From: Callaeas wilsoni | Lineage: Eukaryota; Chordata; Aves; Passeriformes; Callaeidae | Assembly: GCA_013398955.1 (NCBI GenBank) | Contig: VWPU01002887.1 | Coordinates: 62,001 to 126,000 of the forward strand | Direction: 5' to 3' | DNA: 64,000 bases | In this document: positions 54,801 through 63,204 of the stretch, piece after piece | Numbering within the stretch: the first letter of the stretch is position 1 | How the letters are laid out: each line of letters starts with the position of its first letter | The notes under the pieces: generated by a model | Database searches by the model: none | The model's input: the letters and a program-made list of their open reading frames with translations, nothing else | What the model was told of the DNA's origin: nothing | Translations under genes and position numbers: made by a program

Positions 54801-55520
54801 CCCTCAGGAAGTTTGCAGATGACACCAAGCTGATTTATGCAGTTGACGCACAGGCTCTGAGCAACCTGCTTGAGTTGAAAATGTCCCTGCTCCTGGCAGA
54901 GGGGTTGAACTAGATGACCTTTAAAAGTCCCTTCCAGCCCAAACTTTTCTATTATTCTGTGGTGCTATGATTTTTGGATGGAGCAAATGCAGAGTTGAAT
55001 AAGACATGTTACAGCAGAGATGAAGCATGAGGATAAAGCACCCAAGTCGTGGCACAGGCTCAGCACACACTGGGAGCAGGGACACCCTGAGTGGTCCATC
55101 CATTTGTCAACACGTTCCTGCTTTTATGGACTGGCTCCAGAGTACGTCCTGGTCAATTGTCCAGCCGAGCTGGCCAGAAATTTCCATCTTACTCAGTTTT
55201 AGTAGAAAACAGCTGCATTGCATACAACTGGTGTGTGAAAATGTAACACTGATATTTCCAAAAGTTTTTTTTCTCAAGGTCTCTGGTACTGGTGCCCAGC
55301 TGCTCCCATCGAGTGCAGACTAACCAAGACTTTGCACTTTTTTCTCCAAAGGTACCGCGTTGTGGTCCCATACCCACCGCAGAGTGAGGCAGAGATCGAA
55401 CTGAAGGAAGGTGACATTGTGTTTGTGCACAAGAAACGGGAGGACGGCTGGTACAAAGGGACGTTGCAGAGGAACGGCAGGACGGGCCTCTTCCCCGGGA
55501 GCTTTGTCGAGAGCTTCTGA
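10402..55520 (+). CDS. SH3RF3: SH3RF3 (POSH2), 3' half: six exons encoding the C-terminal 444 residues
   Basis: SH3RF3 is a cytoplasmic multi-SH3 scaffold and RING E3 ligase of the POSH family that links Rac1 to JNK signalling. The joined exons (101, 171, 251, 305, 338 and 169 bp) total 1335 bp, an unbroken frame of 444 codons plus TGA. All five introns inside the window are GT-AG. In the joined fragment, residues 35-91 form SH3 domain 3, 92-276 a Ser/Pro/Ala-rich linker, 277-388 a Lys-rich block and disordered tail, and 390-444 SH3 domain 4. SH3RF3 rather than SH3RF1 is chosen because SH3-3 starts [11 protein letters not shown] (the SH3RF1 equivalent is VYVAIYPY-like) and the protein ends FVESF (SH3RF1 ends FVENI); these comparisons are from memory. 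The family is about 880 residues long, so the RING, SH3-1 and SH3-2 lie upstream of the window. Confidence 0.95.
10546..10561 (+). repeat. (TG)n microsatellite near splice donor
   Basis: Eight TG units lie about 45 bp downstream of the GT donor at 10503. Intronic UG tracts near donors can bind CELF or TDP-43-type splicing factors; any role here is inference. Confidence 0.8.
11104..11127 (+). repeat. (CA)n microsatellite
   Basis: An interrupted CA repeat (cacgcacacacacacacacg). Confidence 0.8.
14573..14743 (+). CDS. SH3RF3: SH3RF3 exon encoding SH3 domain 3
   Basis: Acceptor is ctctccccacag and donor is AAG|GTGAGG. The first base completes an Ile codon and the last two start an Arg codon. 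The exon encodes one whole SH3 domain (fragment residues 35-91): ALYAY ligand-binding motif at 37-41, DELEL at 47-51, KGE at 53-55, the conserved Trp in DGWFKG at 65-70, and the VFPGNYV strand at 80-86. SH3 domains bind proline-rich ligands; in POSH proteins this one takes part in scaffold interactions. One exon equals one domain here, typical of SH3 modules. The open frame continues upstream through the intron by chance; the splice site and conserved protein start set the real boundary. Confidence 0.97.
14744..17966 (+). other. SH3RF3: SH3RF3 intron (3.2 kb)
   Basis: The intron runs from donor GTGAGG to acceptor atgcag. I see no recognised transposon or RNA gene in it. A small tandem (catcctgc twice) lies near 16403. 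Confidence 0.8.
17967..18217 (+). CDS. SH3RF3: SH3RF3 exon, disordered linker after SH3-3 (first part)
   Basis: Acceptor is ctccatgcag and donor is ATGG|GTAAGG; length is 251 bp. The first G completes an Arg codon (AG+G) and the last G starts an Ala codon (G+CG). It encodes fragment residues 92-174, starting [12 protein letters not shown], rich in Ala, Pro, Thr, Gln and His, with no known fold. It fits the linker between SH3-3 and SH3-4 of SH3RF3, which includes the [17 protein letters not shown] and [16 protein letters not shown] stretches. The exon is noticeably richer in C+G than the surrounding intron. Confidence 0.94.
19050..19120 (+). repeat. Ancient amniote CR1/L3-like 3' fragment (weak)
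   Basis: The stretch caccattatgaccatctaat and following bases (ctcacctcctacacagtcca) closely resemble a phrase common in old CR1/L3-type repeats of reptiles and birds. The match is short and from memory. Confidence 0.45.
22089..22232 (-). mobile_element. tRNA-Ile-derived SINE with CR1-type tail (TguSINE1-like)
   Basis: Read on the minus strand, 22232-22156 looks like a tRNA. It has an A-box region (tggctctcttggtcagagc), an anticodon stem GGTG/CACC around a loop containing AAT (Ile), and a B box (gcgagttcgatcc). Downstream, 22150-22089 matches the CR1 3' end (tcgattatccttctggggcc, then an attctg-type terminus). A tRNA-Ile head with a CR1 tail is the structure known for the passerine SINE TguSINE1, which is mobilised by CR1 machinery. 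The acceptor stem is degraded, so it is not a functional tRNA gene. It is antisense to SH3RF3 and ends about 60 bp before an exon acceptor. Confidence 0.8.
22240..22640 (+). promoter_or_regulatory. Intragenic CpG-rich island over an SH3RF3 exon
   Basis: This stretch is dense in CpG (for example cgcacccggcggtgccgacc) and stands out from the AT-rich introns on both sides. It coincides with the coding exon at 22291-22595. It could be a methylation-free internal island or alternative promoter, or simply GC-biased coding sequence; the sequence alone does not decide. Confidence 0.5.
22291..22595 (+). CDS. SH3RF3: SH3RF3 exon, Pro/Ala-rich linker (CpG-rich)
   Basis: Acceptor is gtcctcctcccgcag and donor is GAGAAG|GTAAGG; length is 305 bp. 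Its first two bases complete an Ala codon, and it ends in phase 0 at NEK. Fragment residues 176-276 include [24 protein letters not shown] and [14 protein letters not shown], all recognisable SH3RF3 linker motifs, with a run of four Ala. The exon is very GC- and CpG-rich compared with the AT-rich introns, and several positions appear replaced by Pro, Ala or Gly relative to the mammalian sequence as I remember it. A minus-strand SINE ends about 60 bp upstream of the acceptor. Confidence 0.95.
23250..25475 (-). pseudogene. Possible decayed coding relic, family not recognised
   Basis: On the minus strand, open stretches follow one another over 2.2 kb: 25475-25290 (61 codons, including [20 protein letters not shown]), then a run at about 24510-24120 with isolated stops. 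Next come 24080-23835 (81 codons, including [15 protein letters not shown]), 23809-23549 (86 codons) and 23552-23250 (100 codons). The apparent frame changes between segments, as in a degraded gene or retrocopy. I do not recognise a family and see no poly(A) tail or duplicated target site, so chance ORFs remain a real alternative. Confidence 0.25.
27040..27230 (+). promoter_or_regulatory. Candidate conserved noncoding element rich in TAAT homeodomain cores
   Basis: Dense TAAT/ATTA cores occur here (gaattaatgcatttctcatt, attatgttaatcaaatca, tgtaattaaac) in a CpG-poor, non-repetitive stretch deep in an intron. This is the style of developmental enhancers, but no alignment was possible, so this is pattern-based inference. 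Confidence 0.25.
27884..28425 (-). mobile_element. CR1 LINE 3' fragment, antisense
   Basis: Read on the minus strand, 28425-28260 encodes the C-terminal CR1 ORF2 region ([36 protein letters not shown]). 28110-27940 encodes [10 protein letters not shown] followed by the ORF end. 27930-27884 is the 3' terminus (ggtcccttccaactcaggat). Internal sequence between these parts is shortened or shifted. It is a typical 5'-truncated CR1 insertion. Confidence 0.92.
32880..33330 (-). mobile_element. Ancient CR1-type LINE relic, antisense, part 1
   Basis: The + strand text resembles the complement of an old amniote CR1 over several hundred bases (tttttcacagcagcatcttg, tttgtgatccagtgtaactt, tttgcatctgtgcatttgat, tctgaattcttaccctgtta). 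Divergence is high, so insertion is old. The relic is interrupted at 33331 by an LTR and resumes after 33903. Confidence 0.75.
33331..33903 (-). mobile_element. Solo LTR of an avian endogenous retrovirus, antisense
   Basis: The element begins tgtggattaacc and ends aaccatgaca, the TG...CA ends of an LTR. The internal text (gcaaagcaaaacaaggaatt, gagaggcagaaaaggcctta, agctactatgaagaaaagta) matches an LTR I know from songbird genomes. On the minus strand, ATTAAA at 33456-33451 is the likely poly(A) signal, so the LTR is transcribed leftward. The usual TATA region near 33635 is altered. No internal gag, pol or env sequence adjoins it. No convincing target-site duplication is visible (gccat against ctgct). 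Confidence 0.85.
33904..34150 (-). mobile_element. Ancient CR1-type LINE relic, antisense, part 2
   Basis: This continues the relic split by the LTR: aattaatgaaaagattgact and agcactgggactgagacaag are the expected next phrases of the same old CR1 family on the same strand. The family resemblance fades after about 34150. Confidence 0.65.
35458..35475 (+). repeat. G18 homopolymer
   Basis: Eighteen consecutive G on the + strand within an intron. Such runs are error-prone in sequencing and can form G-quadruplexes. Confidence 0.95.
38100..38340 (-). mobile_element. Ancient CR1-type LINE relic, antisense
   Basis: Phrases such as cttttggcctccacaatact, taattatgtgttgtgtgaaa and cccctaattcctgtactgtg match an old amniote CR1 family in the same orientation as the relic at 32880-34150. 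Its right part (from 38222) is copied in the duplicated block at 38839. Confidence 0.7.
38222..39454 (+). repeat. 616-bp direct duplication separated by a single N (probable assembly artefact)
   Basis: 38222-38837 and 38839-39454 appear identical by eye along their whole length, offset by exactly 617 bases, with the only ambiguous base of the window (N, 38838) between them. Each copy begins cgcttcctattttttagttt and ends tgttcccacgaaaa. An old, neutral intronic sequence should not be perfectly duplicated up to a gap symbol, so this looks like two overlapping contigs joined without merging. Confidence 0.9.
40599..40619 (+). repeat. Perfect short inverted repeat
   Basis: Arms ttgagccct and agggctcaa (9 bp) flank a 3-base loop (cat). 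No T run follows, and it lies in an intron with no gene adjacent. Confidence 0.8.
42225..42335 (+). repeat. Possible MIR-like ancient SINE fragment
   Basis: cccattttacagatagggag, followed by aggcatgaagtggtttaggt and gaaggttcaaaccc, follows the order of the MIR consensus (complement), and atcttgcccaaggccacaac occurs 200 bp further on. Divergence is high and the match is from memory. Confidence 0.35.
45262..45599 (+). CDS. SH3RF3: SH3RF3 exon, Lys-rich conserved block and disordered tail
   Basis: Acceptor is ggttcctttgcag and donor is GGAAAG|GTAAGC; length is 338 bp. It starts in phase 0 with [19 protein letters not shown], one of the most conserved non-domain blocks of POSH proteins. This is followed by [11 protein letters not shown], a [20 protein letters not shown] segment, [11 protein letters not shown] and [14 protein letters not shown]. 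The last two bases (AG) join the next exon to make Arg. The 22.7-kb intron before it is the longest within the window. The Ser/Pro dipeptides suggest kinase sites in a disordered region; that is inference. Confidence 0.96.
48802..48827 (+). repeat. T26 homopolymer
   Basis: Twenty-six T in a row. It could be the poly(A) of a minus-strand retroposed sequence ending here, but I recognise no retrocopy beside it. Confidence 0.9.
49720..49790 (+). repeat. Weak ancient amniote repeat fragment
   Basis: tcccaattcaaggaagcgct, caagcatgtgcttaacgccc and atttgacttcaattt resemble a phrase widespread in reptile and bird genomes in old CR1-related repeats. The assignment is from memory and weak. Confidence 0.35.
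54500..54975 (+). mobile_element. CR1 LINE fragment with internal deletion, sense
   Basis: The left part encodes CR1 reverse transcriptase ([14 protein letters not shown] at 54570-54590; then [17 protein letters not shown] at 54722-54772 and the catalytic FADDTKL at 54815-54835). At about 54840-54860 it jumps to the CR1 3' UTR (gagcaacctgcttgagttga, then gaactagatgacctttaaaa) and ends with attattctgtggtgctatga. Everything between the RT catalytic site and the 3' UTR is missing, so it is dead despite the intact catalytic motif. Confidence 0.92.
55352..55520 (+). CDS. SH3RF3: SH3RF3 terminal coding exon, SH3 domain 4 and stop
   Basis: Acceptor is tttttctccaaag; the first G completes Arg, then [20 protein letters not shown] follows. 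Residues 390-444 form the C-terminal SH3 domain: VVVPYPP replaces the usual ALYDY motif, AEIELKEGD is the RT-loop region, the conserved Trp is in DGWYKG (420-425), and [10 protein letters not shown] closes the fold at the stop codon TGA (55518-55520). The last residues ESF favour SH3RF3 over SH3RF1. The 3' UTR follows directly. Confidence 0.97.
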
Positions 55521-56950
55521 GGACGAATCGCCGCTCGCTCAACCGAGGAGCTTTCAGGGGAAACTGCATAGCACAAGAAGAGACAGCAAAGAGAAACTGG
55601 ACTGATAACCACTGCCATTTTTGTTTCCAAAGACTTCCCACAGGCCCTTCAGTCTGCAGCTCTGGAGACACAGTGCCCCACTGTGCTCCCGAGACCGTGT
55701 GCGGTGCATACAGTGGTATGTTGAAGTAGTGCCTTCCACCTGGAATCACAGACTGAAAGGACGCCCATCTGGACTGTAGTAACCTAAACTCTGGCTGTTA
55801 ACCTTTTGTGTAAATTATAGAGAAGATATCTTTAAAAAAAATTAAGAGGAAAGCTGTTATATTGCTGTAACTTATTGTCAGAGCTGCAGTGTTCTTATTA
55901 CTGGCCTATGCAAGATGGATTTGAGAGTTCAAGGAGGTGTGCTAGGAAGCTCTTAAACTGGGATTTTGTTTTTACCAAGGGAAGAAGAGGGGAGGGTGGA
56001 GAAAACCCCACCTAAAGATCAGTGCATCATTGTGCAAGTAAGAATGAGGAGTCCAAAATGTTAATGTCATGCTTTCTATATACCTCAAAGATATGCTGCG
56101 CAGGTTTGTCAGTGCGTGTGTTAAGTACTGAAGTCCCACACCACCCCGTGTCCTGGCACTGCTGCCAGAGAGGTCCTGGAGGAAGTACAGCTCCACCATT
56201 AAACTGTGGTTATTTGAGCAGAATCCCTTTTGCCTGTCTTCTGCCCATATTATATGCAGCATGGATTTTTGTCCTTCGGTATCACTTTCCATTGCTTTTT
56301 TGTACAACGTACCTTTTTACTGTAAGAATTGCTCTACTTTATATATATTCCTACTAGATCAGACATTTCCTCTTTTTCATACATCTGGTGCTATTTTTTT
56401 TAATTGTTAAAGATTTGGTTAAACAGAGAGGCTGCAACAAGATTTGCATTCAACATGAAATTAGAAACGTACCTGAAGATTGAGATCAGACTGCTTGTTC
56501 TTGCATCACAGAGGAAAAGAGAAAAGGCTGCATGGTCACCGATAAATATACCTGGGGGAGCTGCCTGTGCAACACACACATGCTTGCTCTCTCCTACATA
56601 TTTAGAGTGGCTGAAGACCCATGCTGAAGCACAGCGTTCTGTCTGGAGAGTGATAATGGCTCCAGAATTGGAAGTAATTCCCAGAGGAGTCATTTTAATT
56701 TACTTTTTCATGGCAATAAGAAGAACACTGCAGGTTCTAGCACACGCAGGGACCGTGGAGTTTTCCTCTGTCGTTGCATGATGGAGACGAGAGCTGATCT
56801 GCGACAGCAGTAATTAGTGTTATGGAAATGTGATTTCTTACTGTAGAAATGTACAGTTCTGGAGATTGTTGGATTTCTTAACGTCGTCAAGCTACAATAC
56901 AAACTGTATCAGGCAATATAAGCTTCCATCTACCAGGGACTTAAAGGTGC

Positions 56951-56956
56951 AATAAA
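56951..56956 (+). terminator. Candidate poly(A) signal AATAAA (proximal)
   Basis: This is the first canonical AATAAA after the stop codon, followed within 20 bases by the GT-rich stretch gtaaggtgagtttag that could serve as the downstream element. Confidence 0.45.
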
Positions 56957-57728
56957 TGTAAGGTGAGTTTAGCCAGTTATTTGTATGAAAAAGAATGAGA
57001 AAAGAAAAGTCATGATGCAATTGTTGAGAGTATTTAAAAAGACATCAGCTCTTGAGGAGTGAAGAGTGTTGAAAGGCCTTTCATAGCTGTATCCATACCT
57101 TGCCTCTGACAGCAGCTGGCTGTTTGCCAAGCCCACATGTGGTGGGTGTTTAAAAGCATTTCGGAGGCACTGTAACCTGGAGATGATCCTATTAAAACGA
57201 AGAGGCCCGGTGGGTGAACATCATCACTGCGTTACCAGTATTTCATACGAGAAGGTGTAAGTTTTGTTTCCATTCAAGCCGTGCGTACTAGTACATATCA
57301 AAACCCATGTAAGTGAGCATTCCTGTTTAAGTTCAGCTCTGTGACTTTGTTCTCTGTAAAATAAGTTCTTCTTGCTGTCACATGTTAACAAAGCGATTCC
57401 AGAAACACAGTTCATGGCCAAGTATAGCACCTTCAAACCAGGAGGCATCACTTTCAGGGTGTTTCTTTTTATACTTGATGTTGCCGCATTTGTTGATATT
57501 CCAGATTGTAATGAGTCAGTCACTAAAAGTTTAGTTACTGTTGAGAGGAAATTGCCTTTTTATAACTAATAAGAGACTGAAGAAACGTCTTCTGGAAAGA
57601 CTTGCTTGAGATTAGAGCCATATCTGTTCCACTTATTTGGTCCAGGTCAGAACTGGTATCACTGCACCTCAAACAGTTAACTGCACAGTTAGGCAGTCAG
57701 CAATGCCAAAATGTATGTTATTGATTCC

Positions 57729-57734
57729 AATAAA
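57729..57734 (+). terminator. Candidate poly(A) signal AATAAA (middle)
   Basis: A canonical hexamer about 2.2 kb past the stop, with T-rich sequence (gagattttttctg) about 30 bases downstream. Confidence 0.35.
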
Positions 57735-58080
57735 AATTCTGGGTTAGATCTGTCAGAGATGAGATTTTTTCTGACAACTTACAGTGGTTAAAACGCTCTT
57801 AAAATTCTGTTCCGGGTGTATTTACTACAGTCAGAAAAATGAAACAGGATGACGGCTTGCATGCTGCCTATTCTGTTTAGCCAGATCTAAAATGGTTCCA
57901 GATTTCCACCTTTTTATGCTTAACTCTAAGAGGACAAAAGTTGGTGTGTGAGAGGATCAAGGAAAACATGCAGATGTCATATCATTAAATCAATGCTTTA
58001 AAATATATTTTGCAAGGAGGATGATGGTTTTTTGAATGGTCAACAACTCTTCCAGTCATACCTTCTTCTAGGAAAAATAG

Positions 58081-58106
58081 GGAGGGGGCGGGGGGGGGCA
58101 AGGAGG
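58081..58106 (+). repeat. G-rich tract, possible G-quadruplex
   Basis: ggagggggcgggggggggca followed by aggagg gives several G runs of three or more. If the distal poly(A) signal is used it would lie in the SH3RF3 mRNA. Confidence 0.7.
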
Positions 58107-58588
58107 TGTTCTATTTTGATAGCAGCTGTTTCTGGGCCCTCCTTATTGCTTATCATCACAGTTTGGGTTACTGAGTAATCTTCTTGGACAAATCACTTCC
58201 ATGCCAGGAGCATAAGTATTAAGGTGAACTTAATACAGCCCAGTGATACAAAAACATGACCCAGTGCCATTCAGAAAGTCCTGGACTGAGAGAGGTTTGA
58301 CTCATACTGTGGTCTAGTTTTTACCTGTCATGCCAGGAAAAGAGGGAGGAGGGGGCATCTCCATCTCCTGCAACAGGGCGGGGAAAAGAAAAGATTCCTT
58401 CTGGTGGCCTCAGTTTGTAAAATGCCAGGTTTGTTCTTCTAGAAATGGGTTCGAGTAATTGAACAATTCCTTTGAACTTTGCACAGCTCAGAAAATGTTT
58501 TTGTTAAACATGAATGTTAATGTGGTTTAGGAAATGTTGGCAGATATGAGTACAAATGAACTACAATGACTGTGTTTCTGATTCTTTA

Positions 58589-58599
58589 AATAAAATAAA
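58589..58599 (+). terminator. Candidate poly(A) signal, overlapping AATAAA pair (distal)
   Basis: Two overlapping AATAAA hexamers are followed by ggtttctgtctct, a plausible downstream element. Using this signal would give a 3' UTR near 3.1 kb. Confidence 0.35.
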
Positions 58600-61499
58600 T
58601 ATTAAGGCAATTTGACTGAGGTTTCTGTCTCTATTAGACAAGGTGAACAAGCAGCGTAAGTGGCTCTGAGGTTTGCAAAGAAAATAGGGAAGACTCCTCT
58701 GCAAACCCTGTAATAATTCCCACATAAATAAAAACCTGTTAAGGGTAAGAGATGCCTGAACAGGAGTCAGAATCCCTGGTTCTTCTTTTGGCACATCTGG
58801 AATTTCTTCAAAATCTTGACAAGTTATTAACTTACCTGTGCAGAAGAGGTGTGGAGGTCCATAGAAAGAGAGTGGTGACAGGCCAGGAAGAGGGAGCAAG
58901 GTGGAAAGGGTAAGGCCGTGGCAGAGAGGCTGGGAGGGGATGTGGAAGCAGAAAATTTGCAAAGAAAAGAGCAGCCTCTAGTAGTGTTAATGGGCTTCAG
59001 GAGTGCCCTGAGGTGGCCTGGTGGGTTGAGCAGGTTTGTAGGCAGAGGAAGACCCCTTTCCTCCTGCTCTGGGTAGGCTTGGGCATGGTGCCAGCAGGGT
59101 CCATGTGTCCTCTAGGCAACGTACAGCCAAGGAACTGGGAGAGAGGGAAGGAGCAGGTTGTACTCCGAGCAACTGAATGCCCCTTAACTCAGGTGAGGGG
59201 TGTAAGCCCGCTTTTGGACAAGGCCTGAGATTCCCCTTCAGCAGCACAGTACAGAACATCTGGAGGGGGAACATGAGTCCATGAGTGGGTCTGGATGTGT
59301 TTGCCTTGATTTGGCTGGGAGACACCTCTGGAAGACGCACCCACAGGTGGTGATTCTTTGCACAGTTAGGGAGCACATAGGGCAGGGATGAGTGAGGCAC
59401 AACTAACTCACCAGGTCGTCTGCATGGGAGGTGACACGAGTCTCTCTTTGCCCCAGCTGGATCCTGAGTCAAGATTCTGCAATGTGGGAACCACTAGAAT
59501 TTAAATATGGGCAGGCAACACCTCTCCCTCTGCTAGGCCTTGCTGGCTGTCTGACAAGCAGTGTGATACAAAATGCACAGAGGAGCTTGCCAGCTACTTC
59601 CAAGCTGGTCTGGCATGCCAGTCCCCTCCACACTTTGCCAGGTCCTGTTCCTCTGGCATTCCTCTGTCCCTTGCTGCCAGCACATACCACACACCTCACC
59701 CAGCCTTCGTACCGCATGTTACCCTATGCTTCTGCTCCAGTGCCTGATAGAAATTTAGGCCATGTTTTAAAAGAAAAATAATCATTGTAAAATTGTTACA
59801 CAGTTTGACTGTTCCTAAATGCTCATGGAAAGCAGAACCACCTGGACAACATCTGCAGGGCTTTCCTGCAGCCAAAAGCTCTTCCTGACATCAGCAGCTC
59901 CTTATACATGGTGAACCTGGCAGCTACATGGCTTGGTTAGCTGGTGCCAAACCAAATAAATGAGCTGTACTGGAAGGACAGCCAAGAGGTGCTACAGTCT
60001 GGAGAAGGCCCTGTCTTCGTGCCCCAGCCTTTCATGTAGCAAAAATAACTTTCCAAGTGGTCACAGATGTATTTCAAATCACTGGGGCATGGGTGTCTAC
60101 CCTCCCTTCAGAAAACCACTTGATTTTTCTCAGCCACCAAGCATTACCACCTGCCCCACAGTGCCGCAAAGGGGCCACGAGCCAGAACACCGAAGAGCTT
60201 GTACCAAGGTGGTCCCCTTGCAGGACATGCCAGACACCGTGTGTGAGTCCCTCACGTTTACAATACAGCTCAGTTGCAGATGAGCCCACCTCTACTTGTG
60301 TCTCTTCTTTGCTCCCTAAGGAGACCCCAGCAGCCCCAGGGAAAGACAGCCAGCATCCTGCTGACTCGGCCAGGGAGCCACTGAAAGTTGTTTCAGTGCA
60401 CAAATGTCTCTTTTGCACCAGCCAAGATGCCATCCAGTGTCCTTGCAAAGGCAACAGGAATGGTCTTGCACACAGGACTATGAGCTTTGTGACCTCCTGT
60501 GTGACACACGTGTGTGTGCAGAAAAGCCCATGAGCAAGGAGCGCTGCCGGGGAGTGGGGCTGCACTGGTGCCACCTGCCACCCTTCTCAGAGAGGGCACT
60601 GGAAAGGAGAGGACTGGCTTTTTAGTTAAGGGCGAGCGTCCTTGGGGGAAATGCCTTGCCTGGGGAAACTTGGATTGGTCAATGCCATCTGTGCTGCACT
60701 CCAGCAAACGACAGGGGTGAGCGATGGAGGAGCTACCTTTGGTGGAGGGGCTGCTGTCATGCATGGAGTCCTCACGGGGAGCACAGGAGTGATGGAGGCA
60801 TAGCTAAGTAAGGGGGCAGAGGAACAATGAAATTAACACAGGAGGGAAGGGAGAAGTGTCTTCAACTTACTGTCAGAGAAGGAAAACATATTGCATTTGT
60901 GTTCTGCATCCGCACAGGGGCTTGGTAGAGCTGCTGTCAGTCATGTCAGTGTGTGCAACCCCCTGGCCAGCCCCAGGAGTGCAGCCGTGGGGTGTGCATG
61001 GCAGGAGTGGAGGGCAATCCGATCACCAGGAGGGCGTGTCCTCTGCCATCCCATCTGGCCAAGGAGGACCGCCATGAGTGCTTAAGGGCCAGGGTCGCCA
61101 AGGATGGCAGAGCCACAGCCCAGGGGACTCTGGAGACAGGGCAATGCCTGACAGGGCATCTCCAGCTGCTGAGTGGGCACACGCCCAGGGAATCCCACTG
61201 GGACCCCTGGCTCTGCCACTGAATCAGGCTAGGAGTCAAAGTCTCACACATCCCTGGCCCAGGGGTGGCGGCCCTGCCCAACATCACTGCTGCCTCCACA
61301 AGGCACTCGGCTCTCACGTGTGATGCTGCACAGCCAAGGAGAGCTGCCCCCACACCTTTCTCCCCAGAAACAGCAGAAAGGCATTCCCTTTCTCTTCCTC
61401 ACGGGTATGTCAAATTTGCCCTACAGCTGCCCACTGGAAAATCAGCCTAGAAGGCAGAAGGGCAATTTATTAAGGTTTTTCCCTCTCCCCTCCCCAGAT

Positions 61500-61990
61500 A
61501 ATTGTCTGGGATCTGCGTTAATGGAAATATAAATTGACTGCCACTCTGCTAAATGACAATCAGGTTTTGTTTGACAGAGCTAGGAAGTATCTTATCCTGA
61601 ACATTGGCACCAAACAATCTAAATGCAAATTGCAAAGTGTTTGGGGGTAAGGAGGCTGTTTATCTTCTGATGAGGTTATATAATAATGCAGAGGAGGGAG
61701 AGAATTGCCTTTCAGTTCCTAAAGGCTATCAAAAGGTGTGATGTTTAAACCATGGGGCTAACGTTTACATTTTATTTTAATGGAGCAGATTCAGTTATTT
61801 GGCGTGGATTTTCTTTTAACAAATCACTTTTTTAAACAAGATGCAGCACGGCGACATTTCAATGGTATTTCAGCATTCTCAGGCACCCAGGTTAGCGTGG
61901 AAAATGACAGAGCAGCCATCATTTTAATCCTGTTATGTCTATTGCTCCCAGCTTGTTCTCCTCTGATGAAACACACTGCTGTGCCTCGAA
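61500..61990 (+). promoter_or_regulatory. Candidate conserved noncoding element downstream of SH3RF3
   Basis: A CpG-poor, non-repetitive stretch with many transcription-factor-like cores (ttaatggaaatataaattga, aaatgacaatcaggttttgt, ttatcttctgatgaggttat) contrasts with the GC-rich DNA before it. This is pattern-based inference only. Confidence 0.2.
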
Positions 61991-63204
61991 GAGGCAGAAA
62001 AACATTTGCTGCACTCGTGGCCTATTTCTCTTGTTAAATTACCAGGTTTTTCATGCCAGCACTGCCCAGGTATCTCCAACAGTCTAACACAGGAGCGGTT
62101 ACAAGACACAGCTGAAAAAGTGAAATGCAACCACGACCAGCTGCTTCCCAAGACACCACCATGTGCTGGGGTTACTTCTCATGCTGGATGCCCCACACTG
62201 GACGTGCAGCAGCTTTTGTGCCAGTTGGTTGTAAAAAAAAACTCACTGCAAAAGCTAAAACTTTCAGACCTGCTCAGCACAGGGCTCCTGCACAGCGCTC
62301 CGCACTGCCGGGGCACCGCAGCAAGCGGGCAGCGCGCCAGGCCGGCATCCACAGCAGTGCCTGTGCTGGCGCCTGTACCAAGTGGCATTTTCCACAGGGA
62401 AATCGTTTTCTTTAGTCTTGTCTTGGGAGGGAAGAGGTGTCCACGGCAGCTCGGGGGATTCAATAACACGAAGCTTTCAGCAGCTTGCAGAACTGGTCTC
62501 CCTGAAGTTTTCCCACTCCAAGTTTGTAATCTAATCTTCTCAGAGCTTGATTTAGACTTCTGCATTTCTCCATAAATTAAGAAACAGGCTTGAGTTTACT
62601 CCAAGAATTTTGCTCATCTGGGAGGCAAAGGAAGGAAAGGATTAATGTGTCATTTTTATTTTCGAATTTAAATGTGTCTCGTGCAGAAAAATGAGCATGA
62701 ATCTCTGCAAGGCAGGAAAAAAGCAATAGATCTGTGAAAGTGACACAAGTTGTATGTGTATAAATTGTTGGGCCTGTAGACCACTTGGTGTAGACCAGCC
62801 AAATAACTCACACAAATCTATGAATAAAAGGACATTTGAATGTAAGTGGATACAACAGGAAAGGCCATGATAATCTGGATTTGTAGAAAGGGAAATCAGT
62901 GAGCAGTGATTGTAGCCCCATTTGGGACGGGGTAGCCAGGATTTTGGTTTCACCCACTGCCTCTGTGATGGAGACCTTTAGGGACCAGCCAGGGCATCCC
63001 TTGAAAGGGACTCACTGAACCACAGGAGAAGAAGGACCATGGGCCATTTCACAAATTTGACTAATTTTAGAACACCTGTTTACCTTACTGCTGTTAGAAA
63101 ACACAGCAGGTGATTTTCCAAAGGCTTTGATGACATGGCTGTCTTGGGAGCAGCTGAGATGAGGGACATATGGTGATTATTGCTCCACAAGTTGAACACA
63201 GGGT

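Larger units (their letters stand above)
45600..55351 (+). other. SH3RF3: SH3RF3 last coding intron (9.75 kb)
   Basis: The intron runs from donor GTAAGC to acceptor ctccaaag. It holds a T26 tract, a weak ancient repeat near 49720, a 210-codon open frame at 51083-51715 with no recognised motif, and a CR1 fragment at 54500-54975. The remaining sequence is unrecognised. Confidence 0.8.
55521..58610 (+). other. SH3RF3: SH3RF3 3' UTR (3' end uncertain)
   Basis: Non-coding sequence follows the SH3RF3 stop. Candidate poly(A) signals are AATAAA at 56951-56956 with GT-rich sequence just after it, AATAAA at 57729-57734, and overlapping AATAAA at 58589-58594 and 58594-58599. The first gives a UTR of about 1.45 kb, the last about 3.1 kb. 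The sequence cannot say which is used. A G-rich tract lies at 58081-58106. Confidence 0.6.

Noticed and set aside
58150..58860. MIR-like phrases (cttggacaaatcacttcc, cctcagtttgtaaaatg, cttgacaagttattaactta)
   Set aside because: They are scattered and not in the order or spacing of a single MIR copy, so I could not support an element.
58987..61353. Several 100-166-codon frames on both strands downstream of SH3RF3
   Set aside because: They overlap each other on opposite strands, carry no recognised domain, and occur where GC content makes stops rarer.
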